From: Amanita rubescens
Lineage: Eukaryota; Basidiomycota; Agaricomycetes; Agaricales; Amanitaceae
Direction: 5' to 3'
DNA length: 64,000 bases
NCBI GenBank assembly: GCA_015039365.1
Contig: WION01000075.1
Span: 62,001-126,000 of the forward strand
Notes under the pieces: generated by a model
The model's database searches: none
What the model saw: the letters and a program-made list of their open reading frames with translations, nothing else
Told to the model about the DNA's origin: nothing
Translations under genes and position numbers: made by a program
In this document: piece after piece, positions 11,183-23,904 of the stretch
Position numbering within the stretch: position 1 is the stretch's first letter
How the letters are laid out: every line of letters begins with the position of its first letter

Positions 11183-11730
11183 TGTGAGGATGTCAAAAAT
11201 AGGAAGCCAACTTCAAACCTCGTCGGGGGACTCAGCTCGTCTTGCAACCGTCAGTCGAGCTCGTATTTAAGCTGAATCCATAGGTACAACCAAAGGCACG
11301 CCTAACTAGAAAAAGATTAATAAAATATAATAAAATAAAAAAGCAAGATCTAGTGAATCGCCGCCTAATACACTTGCAAATGGTGACGTTAGGTAAAAAA
11401 GAGAAAATAAACCTTACAGAAACAAATCGGATACAGGGATCTGAAATGATCTAAGACTTGCTTGCCGGATCTGATACCGACCGATCTGATATGCTCTGAA
11501 ATGGCCGCCCATGCCTAACCCTGATGCCGCAGGTAAATAAATTGGACCACATAGAAAACGATACGTAACATTGAATGGTGGCCAGGGAATTGTTAATTCA
11601 ATCGCAAAGAAAGATCTGCAACACCGGTCTGATACCCACGCCAAACAAAATGTTCCGTGTAACAAACAATGAATCTGGTATAAGATGAGTGGGCATTCAC
11701 AGGCACAAAAGTATCCGTTCCCTTACCAGA
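11183..11730. promoter_or_regulatory. Divergent region between gene Y and RNase H1-N gene 3
   Basis: About 550 bp with no supported gene. It is AT-rich around 11306-11345 (repeated AATAAAATA words). It must hold the promoters of both flanking genes. No CACGTG box like those of the other two divergent gaps was found. Confidence 0.4.
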
Positions 11731-12370
11731 ATGCGGAAAACACAGATGGTGGACGACTTTGAAGATGATATCGCTCCTCCAGACTCGGAGTTTTCGGATA
11801 TTGACGAGTCCCAAGACATCGATGATATCATGGCCATGCGTCTGGCACTTATCATGGAGAAGCTGGCCACTCTAGAAAGTAAGTAAAGTCTCTTATAACT
11901 TTAAGATAGGACTCACCGAATGGTAGGCCGGATGGATCGCCTTGAGGAACAAGTTAGTTCCAAGAATGCGAGGCGCACCGCTCAAGGTCAGATCATATAT
12001 GGCTTTATTTGGCTCCATTACCACAACTTTGGTTACAGCTCAAGCTGCGGTTGAAACTTCTGGTGCAACAATCGCCGTCAATACTCTGTCATCGCCCGCG
12101 CGGCCACCTGTCACGCCGAAAAGGGCTGGTGTGATTCTTCTCTTGCCAAAGCAACATGCCTCTCCCCGCCGGGCCCTGCGTACTACGAGGCCAGCAGAGT
12201 CTCAGTCTGGTGGATCTCGCGTCACCGGTTTGACACAGGTCATCAACCACCCCATTGAATATACTCCTAGCAGTTCAGTTAGGCCAACTCGGCATCTGCC
12301 TGCTCATTACTTTGGTCCAAATCCCATCGTAATGCCGGACGAAGTTTTGCGGAAGTTGGAACATGCATCA
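11731..12370 (+). pseudogene. RNase H1-N gene 3, 5' part, split by the 49-kb element
   Basis: Three exons (introns 11879-11926 and 11987-12038) encode an acidic start, the coiled-coil stretch IMEKLATLESRMDRLEEQVS, and a Ser/Pro-rich linker ending in RKLEHAS. The last codon, TCA (12368-12370), is the target duplication of the transposon that starts at 12371. The matching TCA at 61552-61554 is followed in the same frame by CGREGIYYIVTEGLEPGVYK, the RNase H1-N signature. Removing the insert with one TCA therefore restores one continuous reading frame. Alternative start: ATG 11746. Downstream in the repaired order comes the CxC2/KDZ gene at 62676, the plan seen in the other units. Confidence 0.75.
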
Positions 12371-12455
12371 GCTAACACGTCAAAAGTCTGATGCCATCTG
12401 ACACCTCATCAGATCTGATCATTATACCTGTTCACAAGCCTAATAGGCCAGCAGT
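12371..12455 (+). repeat. Left terminal inverted repeat of the 49-kb element
   Basis: Begins GCTAACACGTCAAAAGTC, followed by nested CATCTGA/TCAGATG words. It pairs with 61467-61551 over about 85 bp with about 10 mismatches and no obvious gaps. Target duplication TCA at 12368-12370. Confidence 0.85.
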
Positions 12456-12477
12456 AGCTGGCAGGGCATCAGATGCA

Positions 12478-12562
12478 TGTGGTTACTTAGACTTTCATAA
12501 GCACAGATGTCCAGATGTATGTGGTCACTTAGACTTTCATAAGCACAGATGTCCAGATTCAT
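12478..12562 (+). repeat. 42-bp direct repeat inside the left end
   Basis: Two tandem copies starting TGTGGT-AC-TTAGAC (12478 and 12520) share the words CATAAGCACAGATGTCC. A third, decayed copy follows near 12568. Likely part of the transposase-binding subterminal region. Confidence 0.6.
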
Positions 12563-12639
12563 CAGATGCAGTAGACTTTCATAGTATTTGACATCCAGAT
12601 TGTATTAGAAATATAATTATAGTTTATCAGACAACTCAT

Positions 12640-13400
12640 GCAACAGTCTCTCTCAGACAGTCAGACAGTAAGACAACTTAAGCAACAGTGGTCCTCAGAC
12701 AGTCAGATGGTCAGACAAATTATGTAACAGTGCCTCTCAGATAGTCAGACTGTCAGACAATTAGTGTGTCAGTATCTGTCAGACAATCAGACAGTTAGAT
12801 ATTCAGACAACTTGTGGAATAGTGTGTCTCAGACAATCAGGCTGTCCAGACAATCAGTGTGTCAGTATCTCTTGGGCAATCAGACAACCAGCTAATCAGG
12901 TAACTTGTTCAGCAGCAGCTTTCAGACTGTCAGACTGTCAGACTATCAGACAATTTATGCAACAGTATCTCTCAGACAGTCAGACAGCTTATGTGACAGT
13001 GCCCCTCAGATAGTCAGACAGTCAGACAACTTATACAACAGTGCCTCCCAGATAGTCAGACAGTCAGACAGTCAGACAGTCAGACAACTTATGGGATAGT
13101 GCCCTTCAGACAGTCAGACTAGTCAGACAACTTATGGGATAGTACCCTTCAGACAGTCAGAGAGCTTATGTGACAGTGCCTCTCAGATAGTCAGACAGTC
13201 AGACAACTTATGGGATAGTGTCCTTCAGACAGTCAGACAGTCAGACAATTGGTATGTCAGCCATCTGTCAGACAATCAGACTGTTAGACAATCAGTGTGT
13301 CAGTACCTCTTGGGCAATCAGACAACCAGCTAATCAGGTGGCTTATTTAGCAGCAGCTCTCAGACTGTCAGACTGTCAGACAATTTGTGTACTAGTATCC
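12640..13400 (+). repeat. Left subterminal repeat array (CAGACAGT type)
   Basis: Irregular array of CAGACAGT/CAGACTGT words, often joined as TCAGACAGTCAGACAG, alternating with phrases like CAACTTATG. At 60160-61180 the reverse complement (CTGTCTGACTG) dominates, so the two arrays are inverted with respect to each other as expected for subterminal regions of one transposon. Open frames here are low-complexity artefacts. Confidence 0.8.
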
Positions 13401-13673
13401 ACCAGATGGTCAAACATTCAGCCAAATCACATCACAGACTAGGTGGCATGCTTCAAGTTCTTACTATGGCAGTGATAGATTAATATCATTTTGCAATTTT
13501 CATTGAAATTACTAAGTAGCATTGTTGTACATAGTAATGATGCTGGCACATCAAGTTCAAGAAGACAGAAAAGTGACAGTGGATAAATACTACTAGTACT
13601 ACTAGTACTACTAGTTACTCCAGGTACTACTAGTGCTATCATTGCAATCTTGTTTCACCAAGTCTTGCTACTA

Positions 13674-16600
13674 CTAGAAGGCTAGGCGATATGCATGATA
13701 ATCTGAAAACTTGTTTACATAATAGCCTTTAAATGCATCCAAGGAATGTGCAGCATGAAGATGATGAGGGACATGGTGTTCACCATAAATAGGAATGAGA
13801 TGTGCTGGTCGTATTATGCTGTCTGCATGAATGACAGACATTGCACGCTGTTTATTCCTCTGATCAACTTCTGGCTTTACCATCCACATTCCAGTAAGGC
13901 CACAAGGTTGGTTACCAACTGTTTCAAACCATTGAACCAGAGCACAAGGTGTATTTGGGTCCCTAGAACCACATGGAGATTTCAGGGAAAATAGAAGCAA
14001 AACTTGCCCAACATAAAGGCCTCTAAAGCCAGGGGCTTCTGGATCAATATTGACAAAAACACAGTCATGACGAGCTGGGCCTTTTTTCCATGACCTTGTA
14101 CAATGTATAACCTGCTGTGTTGATCTCACAATTCTGCCACTTGAGTCATGCTGTGCATTGTATACACATGTTCCAGAAGAGTACACATGAACTTTTCCAT
14201 AAAATGGACGAGTGTCAGAAGTTGGTGTATCCTCATCTTCTTGATTATTGATGAACTCTTTTAATAAATGAGGAAACATTGGGATGGAGAGGTCCTTAGC
14301 AATCCTGTTAGCATATCTCCCAATATTTGCTGCTATTGACATAAGATGAGTTGGTAAAACTTTGTTATTGATTCCAACAAACTTCCATGCTCACCTGGCC
14401 TCTCTGGGAGAATTATAACTGCTTCTACACTTTCATCTGTGCCTGCCAATTTATGAAGCTCAAAACCTTCCCTGGCATGATGATCTAGTTCCTGAGCACT
14501 CCTAGTACTAGTACTGCCAGTGCTATTCACCAACTCAAATTCTGAGAAGTTATCACTGTCTGGCCCACTGTCACCTGAATCTGAATCCATTGCAATGGCT
14601 TCAGTGCCCTCTGGCACAAGTGGTACATCCAAAAGACCTTCTCCAAAGAGCCGTGCATGAAAAGCAGCAAGCTTGTCCATTCTCTGATTTATCAAAAGCA
14701 TTTGTTTAAGTTCTTCAAAGTGATTGGTTCGTCTCCAAGGTTTCTTGACAGCATCAATATGTTTTGATTCAGTAATTGATGTAGATAGTCCTTCAGGGGC
14801 ACCAAATTGCACAATGTGCCTATGATAATGCTGAAGTGAATGTTGACGAGGCAAGGATATCCCATCAGGGCAGATGCCAGTTGTGACAAATATATCACAG
14901 TGCCTGCAAAACCTTTCCAAGGCATCATCAAGAGCTTTGAGATCAGCCTCATTCAAAGAGGGCTGTCTAACAATATAGCAAAAATCCAAGAATGCTGAAA
15001 TGGCTTTGACCATTTTTGCTGGGACCAGGCCAACAATAGCTGGTAAGAATACCTTTTTAAGATTAGATTAGCCAAGTTGTAGGTTAATACTAGTTTATCA
15101 ATTCAAGAACAAATTGACCTTCATCAAAGCCTTTGTATCATTACCTGTCCACTGCTTAAAGTTTCTCCCTTTAGAAAATTTTCTCTGGCCAACAAAGGGT
15201 GGGACTGCAGCAATCCTATTCCCATGAATATTTAAAATGAAAGTTAGCACAATAAAATTTCCCTTGATAGTAGTAGAATTGGTATATCATCACCTTCGAT
15301 CAATTTCATCCATCATCACTTTCCCATATGAAGGACCATGTTCTTTTGTAATATACTTTTCAACCCAAGTCACCAGATGATCCTTGAAAGTGCCTTTGAT
15401 AACCTGATGGAGCAAATCAGGTGCTATAAGCTCATGTATATCTGCTCTTGGGAATGCAGATGTAAAAGGCTAGATGCACAATGTGATGTCATAATGATGA
15501 TGGTGTTCAGGAAGTTGGACTTTGCCATACCAGTACATTATTAACCATGCCCCATTCTTCCCAAGCACTGCTATTGGAAAGTCCTTGTCTGCACCAGTCA
15601 TTGAGTTTCTGAGACCTTAAAAGCTCCTTTCCTTCTCCATCTAAATTATCTCTATGTGCCAAGCAACTGTAGTAATGCATGTCAACCAACAAAGTGAACC
15701 CATAAATTAAACTGAATATATTACATACATAGGACACCATCCTTGAACATTGCAGGCTACAATGCACTGCTCTGGATAGTCAGCAATATATGGACCAAAT
15801 CCATAGATAGCACGTCTGTATTTTCCATCTGCACATTTAATTACCTCTGGCTTCTCCATAGCAGATTTAAGACCTTTGAATATTTCTGCTATTGCTGAAT
15901 GAAGAAGCTTCCAGCGGAATGTGCAGAATGCCTGAGATTTCTGATCTTCACGAGTTCCTTATTGTAGTTTTACACCAATGCTGAGCAAGAGAATCTCCAT
16001 TACACACCTTTTGGCACAGGGAGAAAGCCTAGCAAGCTGACAGCACCATTGTGTTGACCACGTATGTGATTGTGAACATTTCCATTTGAGATGTAGATTG
16101 GGTAGTAATCATGTTGTCCTGTGGCAACAGAGACTGTTGTTTTATCACTGCCCAGAATTATTGGGATAAACATTGCCCCATGACACTCTGGGTCTTCAGA
16201 CAGGATATTCTGAGACAAATGTGATCACTACCATAAGAAACCAGTTAATACTATGCATCAGCTTACACATTGCTTCCATGCCCAGTTGCCTGACATAAAA
16301 TCCTTCCATACCCTTTCATTTTTATCATTATACACCAGTTTTGGTGCATAGTCAATTCCATCTTTAAAATTTGGATTTGACAGTTGAGCTTGCAGGACCT
16401 TTTTAGGGTCTCTATACCAAACTTCATAGGTCTGCCTCTTCCAACTTGAGAGTAGATTATCAGATGGAGTGACATCCAAGTCACCAGCATCAGGATGATG
16501 CATAGCAAATGATTCCCAGCGTACATCACCATCCTTAATGGAATCTATCATCTCATATAATCCATCATGTGAATTGAATGGGCTTCCTTCATTTGGATGT

Positions 16601-17052
16601 AAAGCAGCCCATATCTGCATGAGTTTAGTATCAATGTTGCCACCAGGCATTTGATTATGTTTATAAAGAAACTCTGCTAGCTCAAATTGAGCCCTATTTT
16701 CAAAAGGTGCCCATGTTGAAGCTGGATGTCCACTGGTACTAGTAGTAGTATTAGTACTAGGTGGGGGTGGACAAGGGGAGCCTGCAAGCAATAAATTAGA
16801 AATAATGAATCATGCAGTAGTAGTAGTACTCTATGCCACACCATCTATCACAGGGTGCTTTTGGAAGTATGCACCTTGAACATCTTGCTTAGACCTACCC
16901 AGTTGCTTTGGAGCAGTGTGCACACTCTTCTTGTGCTTACTATATGCAGATAGGCTGCCAAAGCCAACCCTGCATGCATCAGTGGCTGCATTGGAGCAAT
17001 AATACTTGTGGGTAATTTTCTGGGTTGTCATAGTAGTACTAGGAGTTGCCAT
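13674..17052 (-). CDS. Plavaka transposase
   Basis: Reads from ATG 17052 through about nine exons joined by GT-AG introns, all consistent in frame by eye. Landmarks in order: N-terminal Cys/His cluster (CRVGF then KHKKSVH), WRAP-like segment RQTYEVWYRDP, PIILGSDKTTVSVATGQHD with YISNGNVHNHIRGQH (about 16140-16050), KLLHSAIAEIFKGLKSAM, IYGFGPYIADYPEQ (about 15790-15750), PFTSAFPRADIHELIAPDLL, HQVIKGTFKDHLVTWVEKY, then SLPRQHSLQHYHRHIVQFG and ITESKHIDAVKKPWRRTNH. These are the conserved blocks of Plavaka (CMC-type, RNase H-fold) transposases of Agaricomycetes. Two introns use less certain sites: a short one of about 35 nt near 14355-14390 and one near 15060. I see no disabling stop, so the enzyme may be functional. 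It lies next to the left terminal repeats. Confidence 0.85.
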
Positions 17053-17507
17053 CTGTCTTGAGAAAGAAAGTTAAATAAATCTTTGATTTCAAAGCCATTC
17101 ACCAAGGGCTTACATGATGTAGGTTGGATGCAAGTGGTTAGTAGTACTACTGGTAGTACTAAGAACAAAGGGGCAACCTGAGGATGAGCACCAGTGCACT
17201 GGTGTGTGGAAAAGAGATTTGGGGGGAGAACAAACAGTATCATCAAAACGGACACTATTTAAGTACAAGGAAAGGGAATGTTCCCACAGTGCTGTGATAC
17301 ACCTGATGATGTCCAAGTTCCCGGTGCAGTGTTATGATCCCACCAGTGATCAATTCCTCAGCACAGCTTACTATTAGTAAGCTGGTCAATGCTCATAGTA
17401 CCAGCTCAGATTCACAGAAAAAACATGGGGGGCATCATGTAGACATTAGACATTGGCATACAGTATACTAGTTGCATTGAAACTGATATAGTATGATGGT
17501 CCATATT
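17053..17507. promoter_or_regulatory. Upstream region of the Plavaka transposase
   Basis: No gene. It contains AGTACT/ACTAGT words (for example 17139-17161) that recur through the whole transposase region. It ends in ATATT (17503-17507), the left target duplication of the solo LTR. Confidence 0.45.
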
Positions 17508-18061
17508 TGTCATATCCCGTTCCAGACTCCACCCAAACTCCATGACCTCGGACCCCGATGGACTCCTGACTATACCCATGACCACTTTCCACCCATGTCG
17601 CATCTCATATCAAGCCTATGCCAAAACTCCGAAAACTCCGTGACAACTCCGTGACAAACTCTGTGACGGACTCCGTCACAACTCCGTCACAACTCCGTGC
17701 ATATTCGCTAAGTTCCTTTCTACATATTTTCCATACTTGTTTCACCTCTTGTTTCATCTCGGGTATCACTGGTATCATTATCCCTTCGTACCATATGCTC
17801 TACTCCACTTCCTGTTCCATATCTCTATGGTTTCCTCGCTTATCAGAACACGGCCATAGATAGTGTTCTAAAGTCCGGTTGTGCAACCGGAAAAAGACCG
17901 GGACCGGACCGGACCAAATTCGGTTGCAACCGAACTTCAGTTGCCGGTTTTGGCAATTCCGAGATGCAATCGGTTTCGGTCCGGGTTTTTTGGCCAGAAG
18001 TGAAAGACCGGTTGGCAACCGGTTGCAACCGGTCTTTTACAGAAACCGTTGGGAGGTGCGG

Positions 18062-18330
18062 AGGGGTGGATTGGCCAGTGGGGACTCGGATGATGCTGCT
18101 AAAATTAGAAATTATTCTAATTTTAGCAGTGTCATCCAACTGCCCTTTCATGCATCCACCTATATAACCCTTCGTACACAACTATTGTGAGGGTTGGAGG
18201 GTGGATTCGCCAATGGGGACTTGGATAACATTGCTAAAATTAGAAATTTCCTTGAACAAATTGCTGAGACATATCAATGACATCACTTTAGTCTAATTTT
18301 AGCAACGACATCCAACTGCCCATTTTCGCA
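18062..18330. repeat. Duplicated leader segment upstream of the helicase
   Basis: Two related segments (about 18060-18170 and 18195-18335) share GGGTGGATT-GCCA-TGGGGACT, TGCTAAAATTAGAAAT and CATCCAACTGCCC. The word CTAAAATTAGAA recurs with its inverse TCTAATTTTAGC, giving long hairpins. Probably promoter or subterminal sequence of the element. Confidence 0.5.
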
Positions 18331-18538
18331 TCCACCCATTCAACCACTTGTATTAATGTAGTAAATGTCAAATCTTGAAAAATTACTAGTCTGTTTGTTA
18401 TGGCAGGCTCGAACCGGTGTTCGATAATTTCCCACACTGAGTAGCTTACAAATCATAGATAAGGTCACATGTACTGAGCATTGCTTACCTAACACGCTAA
18501 TTTGACGCGCCGCCGACGCGCCGTCGCGCCACCCTGAT

Positions 18539-20538
18539 ATGGCGAGCGAAGCCTTTCGCTTTAGCACACCCGAGGGATTTGCCCTCTGCCGGTCAATACT
18601 GAAGATCATGAATCTACCCTTTGATCCCCATGACTATCAGCTGGATGGTGTCTGCCAGGTGCTTGATGGTCTGGATTTGCTTGCTGTGACTCCTACTGGC
18701 TCAGGAAAGACCGGCTTCATATATATTCTGCTGCTTGTGCTACAAGGGCTTCAACAAAAGCCTGAGCTACGTCCTCCAGGTGTCAGGAAGTTTCCGAGAG
18801 ATCCCATCATTTTCGTGGTATGCCCTACAATTGCCTTAGAAGAAGATATGGTAAGTCAGACCCAGTATTACGGTACAATGTCCAAATGTATCTATAGGCT
18901 GTCAAACTTAACCGCATCGGTGTAAAGGCTATTGCTATCAATAGTAACACCATTCAAATTGCGTACAGAAATCAATTGGACGATCCATACAAGGTTATTC
19001 GAGGAGATACTAGTATCTCAGCTGCGCTGCTGTCACCAGAACAGCTCATCTCCCCTGCTTTTGAGAACCTTCTGCAAGACCAGAAGTTCTTTAAGCGTAT
19101 ATTTGCCATGTGTGTAGATGAAGTACACCTAATGTATTCATGGGGGGCTGGTTTTCGCAAGTCATTCAATCAGATTGGACACATGAGAAGTCGTCTCCCA
19201 CACAATGCTCGACTATTGGCACTTACAGCAACTCTTCGTCATGGCGAGCCCATGGATACAATCTGCACGTTCCTCGGGTTATTCCCTGGGAAGTTCCATT
19301 TTATTCGCAGATCTAATGCTCGGCAAGATGTGCAGATGATATTCCGCACCATGCAATCTGCTGCGACTGGCCATCACTTCCCTGATTTAGCATGGGTTCT
19401 GCATGAAAAGCGCAAGATCATTATCTTTGCGAAGGAAATAAATGTGGGATTCCGACTCATAACATACTTGTGGTATGCGTCGCAAAATATAGGTGGTCAC
19501 ACACCCACACTACGTTTATATAACTCCTTGAATTGGCCATCCTATAACGCCGAAACACTTGCTTTACTTCATACCGTAAACGAGCAGAGCCTCCCGTTCA
19601 TTGTCATTGCTACAGACACTTTGTCTGTAGGTGTTGACATCCCTGATATCAACGACGTAATCCTCTGGGGTGAGCCTAAGGACTCTGACGAATTCCTTCA
19701 AAAGCTAGGTCGTGCTGGCCGCCAGTTAGCTCATACCTCAAATCCTCGTTGCATCATCTACATATCCCGGTCCACAATGGCAACAGCACAGAAGATGGTG
19801 GATGCTGAAGCCGAGATTTCGCGGCATAAAAAGAATGGTTCTGGGGATGCGGGTATGGATATCAGTACTGCACGGCTTATCACCGCCCCGTGCAAGTCTC
19901 AGATCATTGACTCGTTATATAACAATCCAGTGACCGATGCGCCCTGCCAATGCGAAGGTTGTCAAGACCGTCATACACAGACGCCAAATCAATGCCAGTG
20001 CAGCGGCTGTAAGACAGACGTTGTACCTATCATCGCACCACCCAGTACATGCATGGAAACACAGAAAAGGACTCGACGCCTTACCAAAGTCATGCGTGAG
20101 TATGGCTTGAAAGAATTACAGCGTTTCCGCTTGAAGCTGTGGCAGGAGGCCGATGAGGAGAAAACCAGTTGGACACCACCATCCGCCTTCATTCCTGACG
20201 CCACTATCAAGATACTCTTGGACCATATATATATCATCCAATCTGTTGATGATATAATATCACGGGACAGTGATAACGAGTTACTTCACGTGCACAGCAA
20301 TGAGCTACTTCGGTTTCTACATTCGGACCTACAGATTCAGTTTGAAGACATGCGACAACGAGCAAAAGAGGAGCGCATGTCACGCAAGAACAAGATATCA
20401 TCAGATCAGAGAGATGAGAGCGAGGACAGCGAGGATGATGAGCTGAGTGCAGGAGAGGATGTTCCTTCTGGAATACGGTGGATCTTGAAACCTTCGTGCG
20501 TATTGTTGATCACTCGTGTTTGTGAGTCTAGTAACTGA
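18539..20538 (+). CDS. RecQ-like superfamily 2 DNA helicase
   Basis: Two exons (intron 18851-18897) give about 650 residues. Helicase motifs: Walker A TPTGSGKTG (residues about 51-59), DEVH box in CVDEVHLMYSWG (about 178), TAT motif III (about 214), a C-terminal domain with IATDTLSVGVDIPDI and the arginine-finger motif QKLGRAGR. A Cys-rich stretch CQCEGCQD...CQCSGC may be a zinc site, and the tail is acidic. RecQ enzymes normally have DEAH; DEVH is a mild variant. The family is expected to unwind 3'-5' on DNA. It is one of two genes in a precisely bounded element, converging with the DUF6589 gene 80 bp away, so it likely assists transposition or repair of the element. It appears intact. Start chosen at the first ATG before the conserved PHDYQLDGV segment. 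Confidence 0.85.
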
Positions 20539-20618
20539 TCGAGTACAAATTTAGAACTAAAACTCTTGACGTAGTCATACCTATGTAGACAAAATGCGTA
20601 TGTTTTAGCAATACGGTT

Positions 20619-23600
20619 TTAGTCTTCATCACCACTATCGATCTCTGCCCAATTGGTCGTAGCTACTAGCTGGTCTATTTCGTCATCCATTGAAATTGAT
20701 TGGGCATGAACGGCCAGGTGACCATCTTCAATATCCATTGCTCCCAACGTCTGGTGACCAATACTATCACCGGGTTCAGTTTCGTCATCTTCAGCTATGT
20801 TATCGGTCCCTGGTGATATACCTTTTTGCCGTACTGACATCTGTATCCATTTCTGCAGCTTCCCTTCTCGAAGTGATGCCATCCCTCGCCCAAAGTCATC
20901 CATATCGTCTGCTTCCTTCCCCCGGCCCATACAGAAATGATGAAGCTTTGTCGTCTGGTACAGATGGAGAAGGGTCCGGACCTCGGGCCGGGTATGTGGA
21001 TCTGCGTGAGCACCGCTCCGCTTCTGAAGGCCAACGCTACTGTTCCATTCTTGTTTCAGTCGAGCAAGGTGGTGGAGATTGCGCGCAATAGTGTTACGAA
21101 TGAAAGGGGCACCATATTCAGCCCCTTTACGTTCAACAATCATTTGCAACAAGCGATTGAAATGTTCCTGATTGAGGTCGCCAGCGCAAAACTTTCCTGG
21201 TTTCCCTGTTAAATTAACAAGCCAGCTACGAAGAATGAGCTCGCGAAGCTCAGGGCCACATTCCATCTCCAGGTTGACAACTGTTTCCAATAGATATGTC
21301 GTGTATTTATGGTGTGATGAACCTGCAAAGGTGAAGAGCATTACTTTGAGTGTCTCGTATACACGTCCAACGTCTCCTTCAGCAACTGCATATGCCGCCT
21401 CACGGGAAATCATGGCATCTCGCATAAACATGATTGAGCGTGCAAGGACGTGATCCCCGTTATGATGATCATCTTTCGACGTCTCAACAGGACCAGTAGG
21501 TATGATTTTACTAGCCGTTGAACTCAGTGAGCCATAAATTGCGCAATGATGAGCACGGGGGGTCATGTATGTGCGGAACAAGTCCCGGGCTGTTTCTTGA
21601 AGCTGGGCAAGCGTCGGCAGTTGTTTTGTTGTGGCCAGGTGATCAAAGTGGCCAAAGATATCTTCTTTCTTGTAATATAAGCTGTCGTAAATGTTAATTA
21701 ACTGAAGGTTAGGCAAAAGAGCAAACACACCGCCAGCAATCTAGCATTCGTACATCTAGGACCAAGTACAGTAATTGCGCGCTAGGGTAATAATCCACTT
21801 TCTTCAAATTTGACGGCTTCGTGCGGCCAATTTTTTCGGCGCTGTGCCCCAATGATGCTGGGTTACAGCCCAACGATTCGCCCCAATGAAGTTCATATAT
21901 TCGGCTTAAGTCCGTCCACATGGTATGCCATAACTCGAGAACCGGCTCCATCAACTGAAATGACTGGAAACGGTCCGTGTGTAGTTGAAGATACCGCTTC
22001 ATCTGCAATAGTTTTTCATATGTCAATCCGTCTCCACTTGCTAGAATCAAACGAGGAAGATAGTCATCCTCTCGTTGCCCGATCTGTGCAAAGAAATCCA
22101 CCATAGCGTCCTTTAGTTCTGTTGTCACAGTTTCGTTTTTTCCACTAGTAGCCAACGGGTGGACTTTAGTCGCGCTAACCGGGAGACGCAACCTGGCAGT
22201 TTGAGTCCGATATAAAGTTGCCACCTGCGAACGTAAATGCGACAGAGCTGGAACATAATGCACCAGCGTAGTGACCCATTGAAGTACACCAACTCTCTCC
22301 AGATGTTCCTCGTCAATCATGCGGCGGAGACGGTCAACGGTAAGGTTTCTGCGATCACTGGCCGCAATCCGCCTCATCCTATCATCTGGGTCTAATGCTC
22401 TCCCATCAACTCCTTCTATTTCCGTAAATGTCGCCGCAATGCCTATGTTCATCTTATTTTCCCGTCCAATGCGAAAATCTCGAAGGCGCAAATAGTTCTG
22501 TACGTTATCGAGCCGAATAATACCCACCACAGATGGGTCGCGTCCTCGGATGAAAGTTGTATGTGCTTCTTGCTCGGATAAATCACGAAGTGTCCGTATA
22601 ATAGTAGTGAATGCAGGAAGCATCCCTATCCGACAGTTGTAGCTTATGATGTCGGCCGATGTCGAGAATGCAAAGTATAGTATACCTCGAACAACCGGCA
22701 GTAACCTTGCTTCCCGCGTCCGTGAGTAATTGAGGAAGCTAAGAATGTGTGTAACAATCTAACGAAGCACGCGGTAAGTAAAGGCCCAATCAATGACAAT
22801 ACAAACTAACTCACATGATCTACTGGCCTACGCTGCCGTACAGCAACAATACCAGCTCGTTTTCGAGGGTCTCGACAGGCAACCTTGGATAGAAGGTGCC
22901 AAGTTAGGGGCTGGTGCTCTTGAAGTATGCGAGCAACGGAAGACACAGTAACTGCTCCTACATCCACCCAAGTAGTGTTAGTACCACCATTCTCCCGCCC
23001 AGTCGAGACAAAGAGGCCATTAGATGGCCGTACGGCAGTCTCCGCCTCTTTGTTTAGTTTCTTTTCAATAACCTGAGCCGCGAATGATGTAAGCATGGCC
23101 CGGATAGGTTTAATTTCATGGTACGAAAGGACCGTTGAGTATGTCAGGGAGGTCGCGTGTTCGTCGTTCGACATGTTGCCATCGGGATGTGTATACCACA
23201 ACTGGAGAATCTGACCAGGAAAATATGACGATCTTCCTTTCAGGAAACGGCTGATGCAAGCTGCGTGCCTGCGGGAACGATGGACCTTCTGCCCAGTGCT
23301 ATCATTGCCAAACAGGAATAGATGGTACAAGAAGTCGGGAAGCGACCAGTCCATCTCCTCTATAGAATCCAGTATACTTTCAATCCGTGCAGATAGCGGT
23401 AACAGACCCAGAGATGACCGTGATCGTTTAATACCGGGTGAAGGGCGTTGGGACGAGCTCGGGGAAGTGAAAAGATTCTCGTCATTGAACTTTCTCTTGC
23501 GGGTAGAAGCCGAAGGGGATTGGTATGGCTGTATACATGGTCCGTTGAGGTTCGCATTGGCCAAAACGGGTGGTCGCAGAGGCGTCAAAGGTACAGGACA

Positions 23601-23639
23601 CGACAGATCCATCCTGAATGGTGCCAGCGCGTCGAGCAT
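20619..23639 (-). CDS. DUF6589 protein, candidate transposase of the element
   Basis: Three exons (introns near 22758-22815 and 21704-21770) give about 960 residues. I recognise DUF6589 from the order of blocks: Ser/Pro-rich N-terminus with KRKFNDEN, VDHIVTHILSFLNYSRTREA, RLDNVQNYLRLRDFRIGREN, LASGDGLTYEKLLQMKRYL followed by LELWHTMWTDL, then YTTYLLETVVNLEMECGPEL and KFCAGDLNQEHFN. The acidic residues in LDNV, SGDG and DLNQE are spaced as in an RNase H-fold DDE enzyme; this catalytic reading is inference. It is transcribed toward the helicase gene inside an element with an 8-bp target duplication and no other transposase, which makes it the best transposase candidate. No internal stops were seen. 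Confidence 0.75.
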
Positions 23640-23904
23640 TCAACAATCTAAGCGAGGGACGCGCTTACACGTGACTATAGATAAGCCCGATTTGGAAACA
23701 GGCGTGCGAAAAAAGGGAACACCGGTTAGAGACCGTCCATTGCTATCAGACCATATATGAGTGTCGTCGTGCATCACGTCAAAAAAGACCGAATTTATTG
23801 GTCTGACTACGGGAGACTAAAAAATTACATATCCAATGTCCATAACATAGCTTATCTGGTGGTCTAGGATGTTATCTATGTATATTTCAAAATTTTCAGT
23901 ATTA

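Noticed and set aside
12640..13400. Regular short repeats resembling a CRISPR array
   Set aside because: Units are irregular, there are no unique spacers of constant length, the genome is fungal, and the inverted partner at 60160-61180 identifies them as transposon subterminal repeats.
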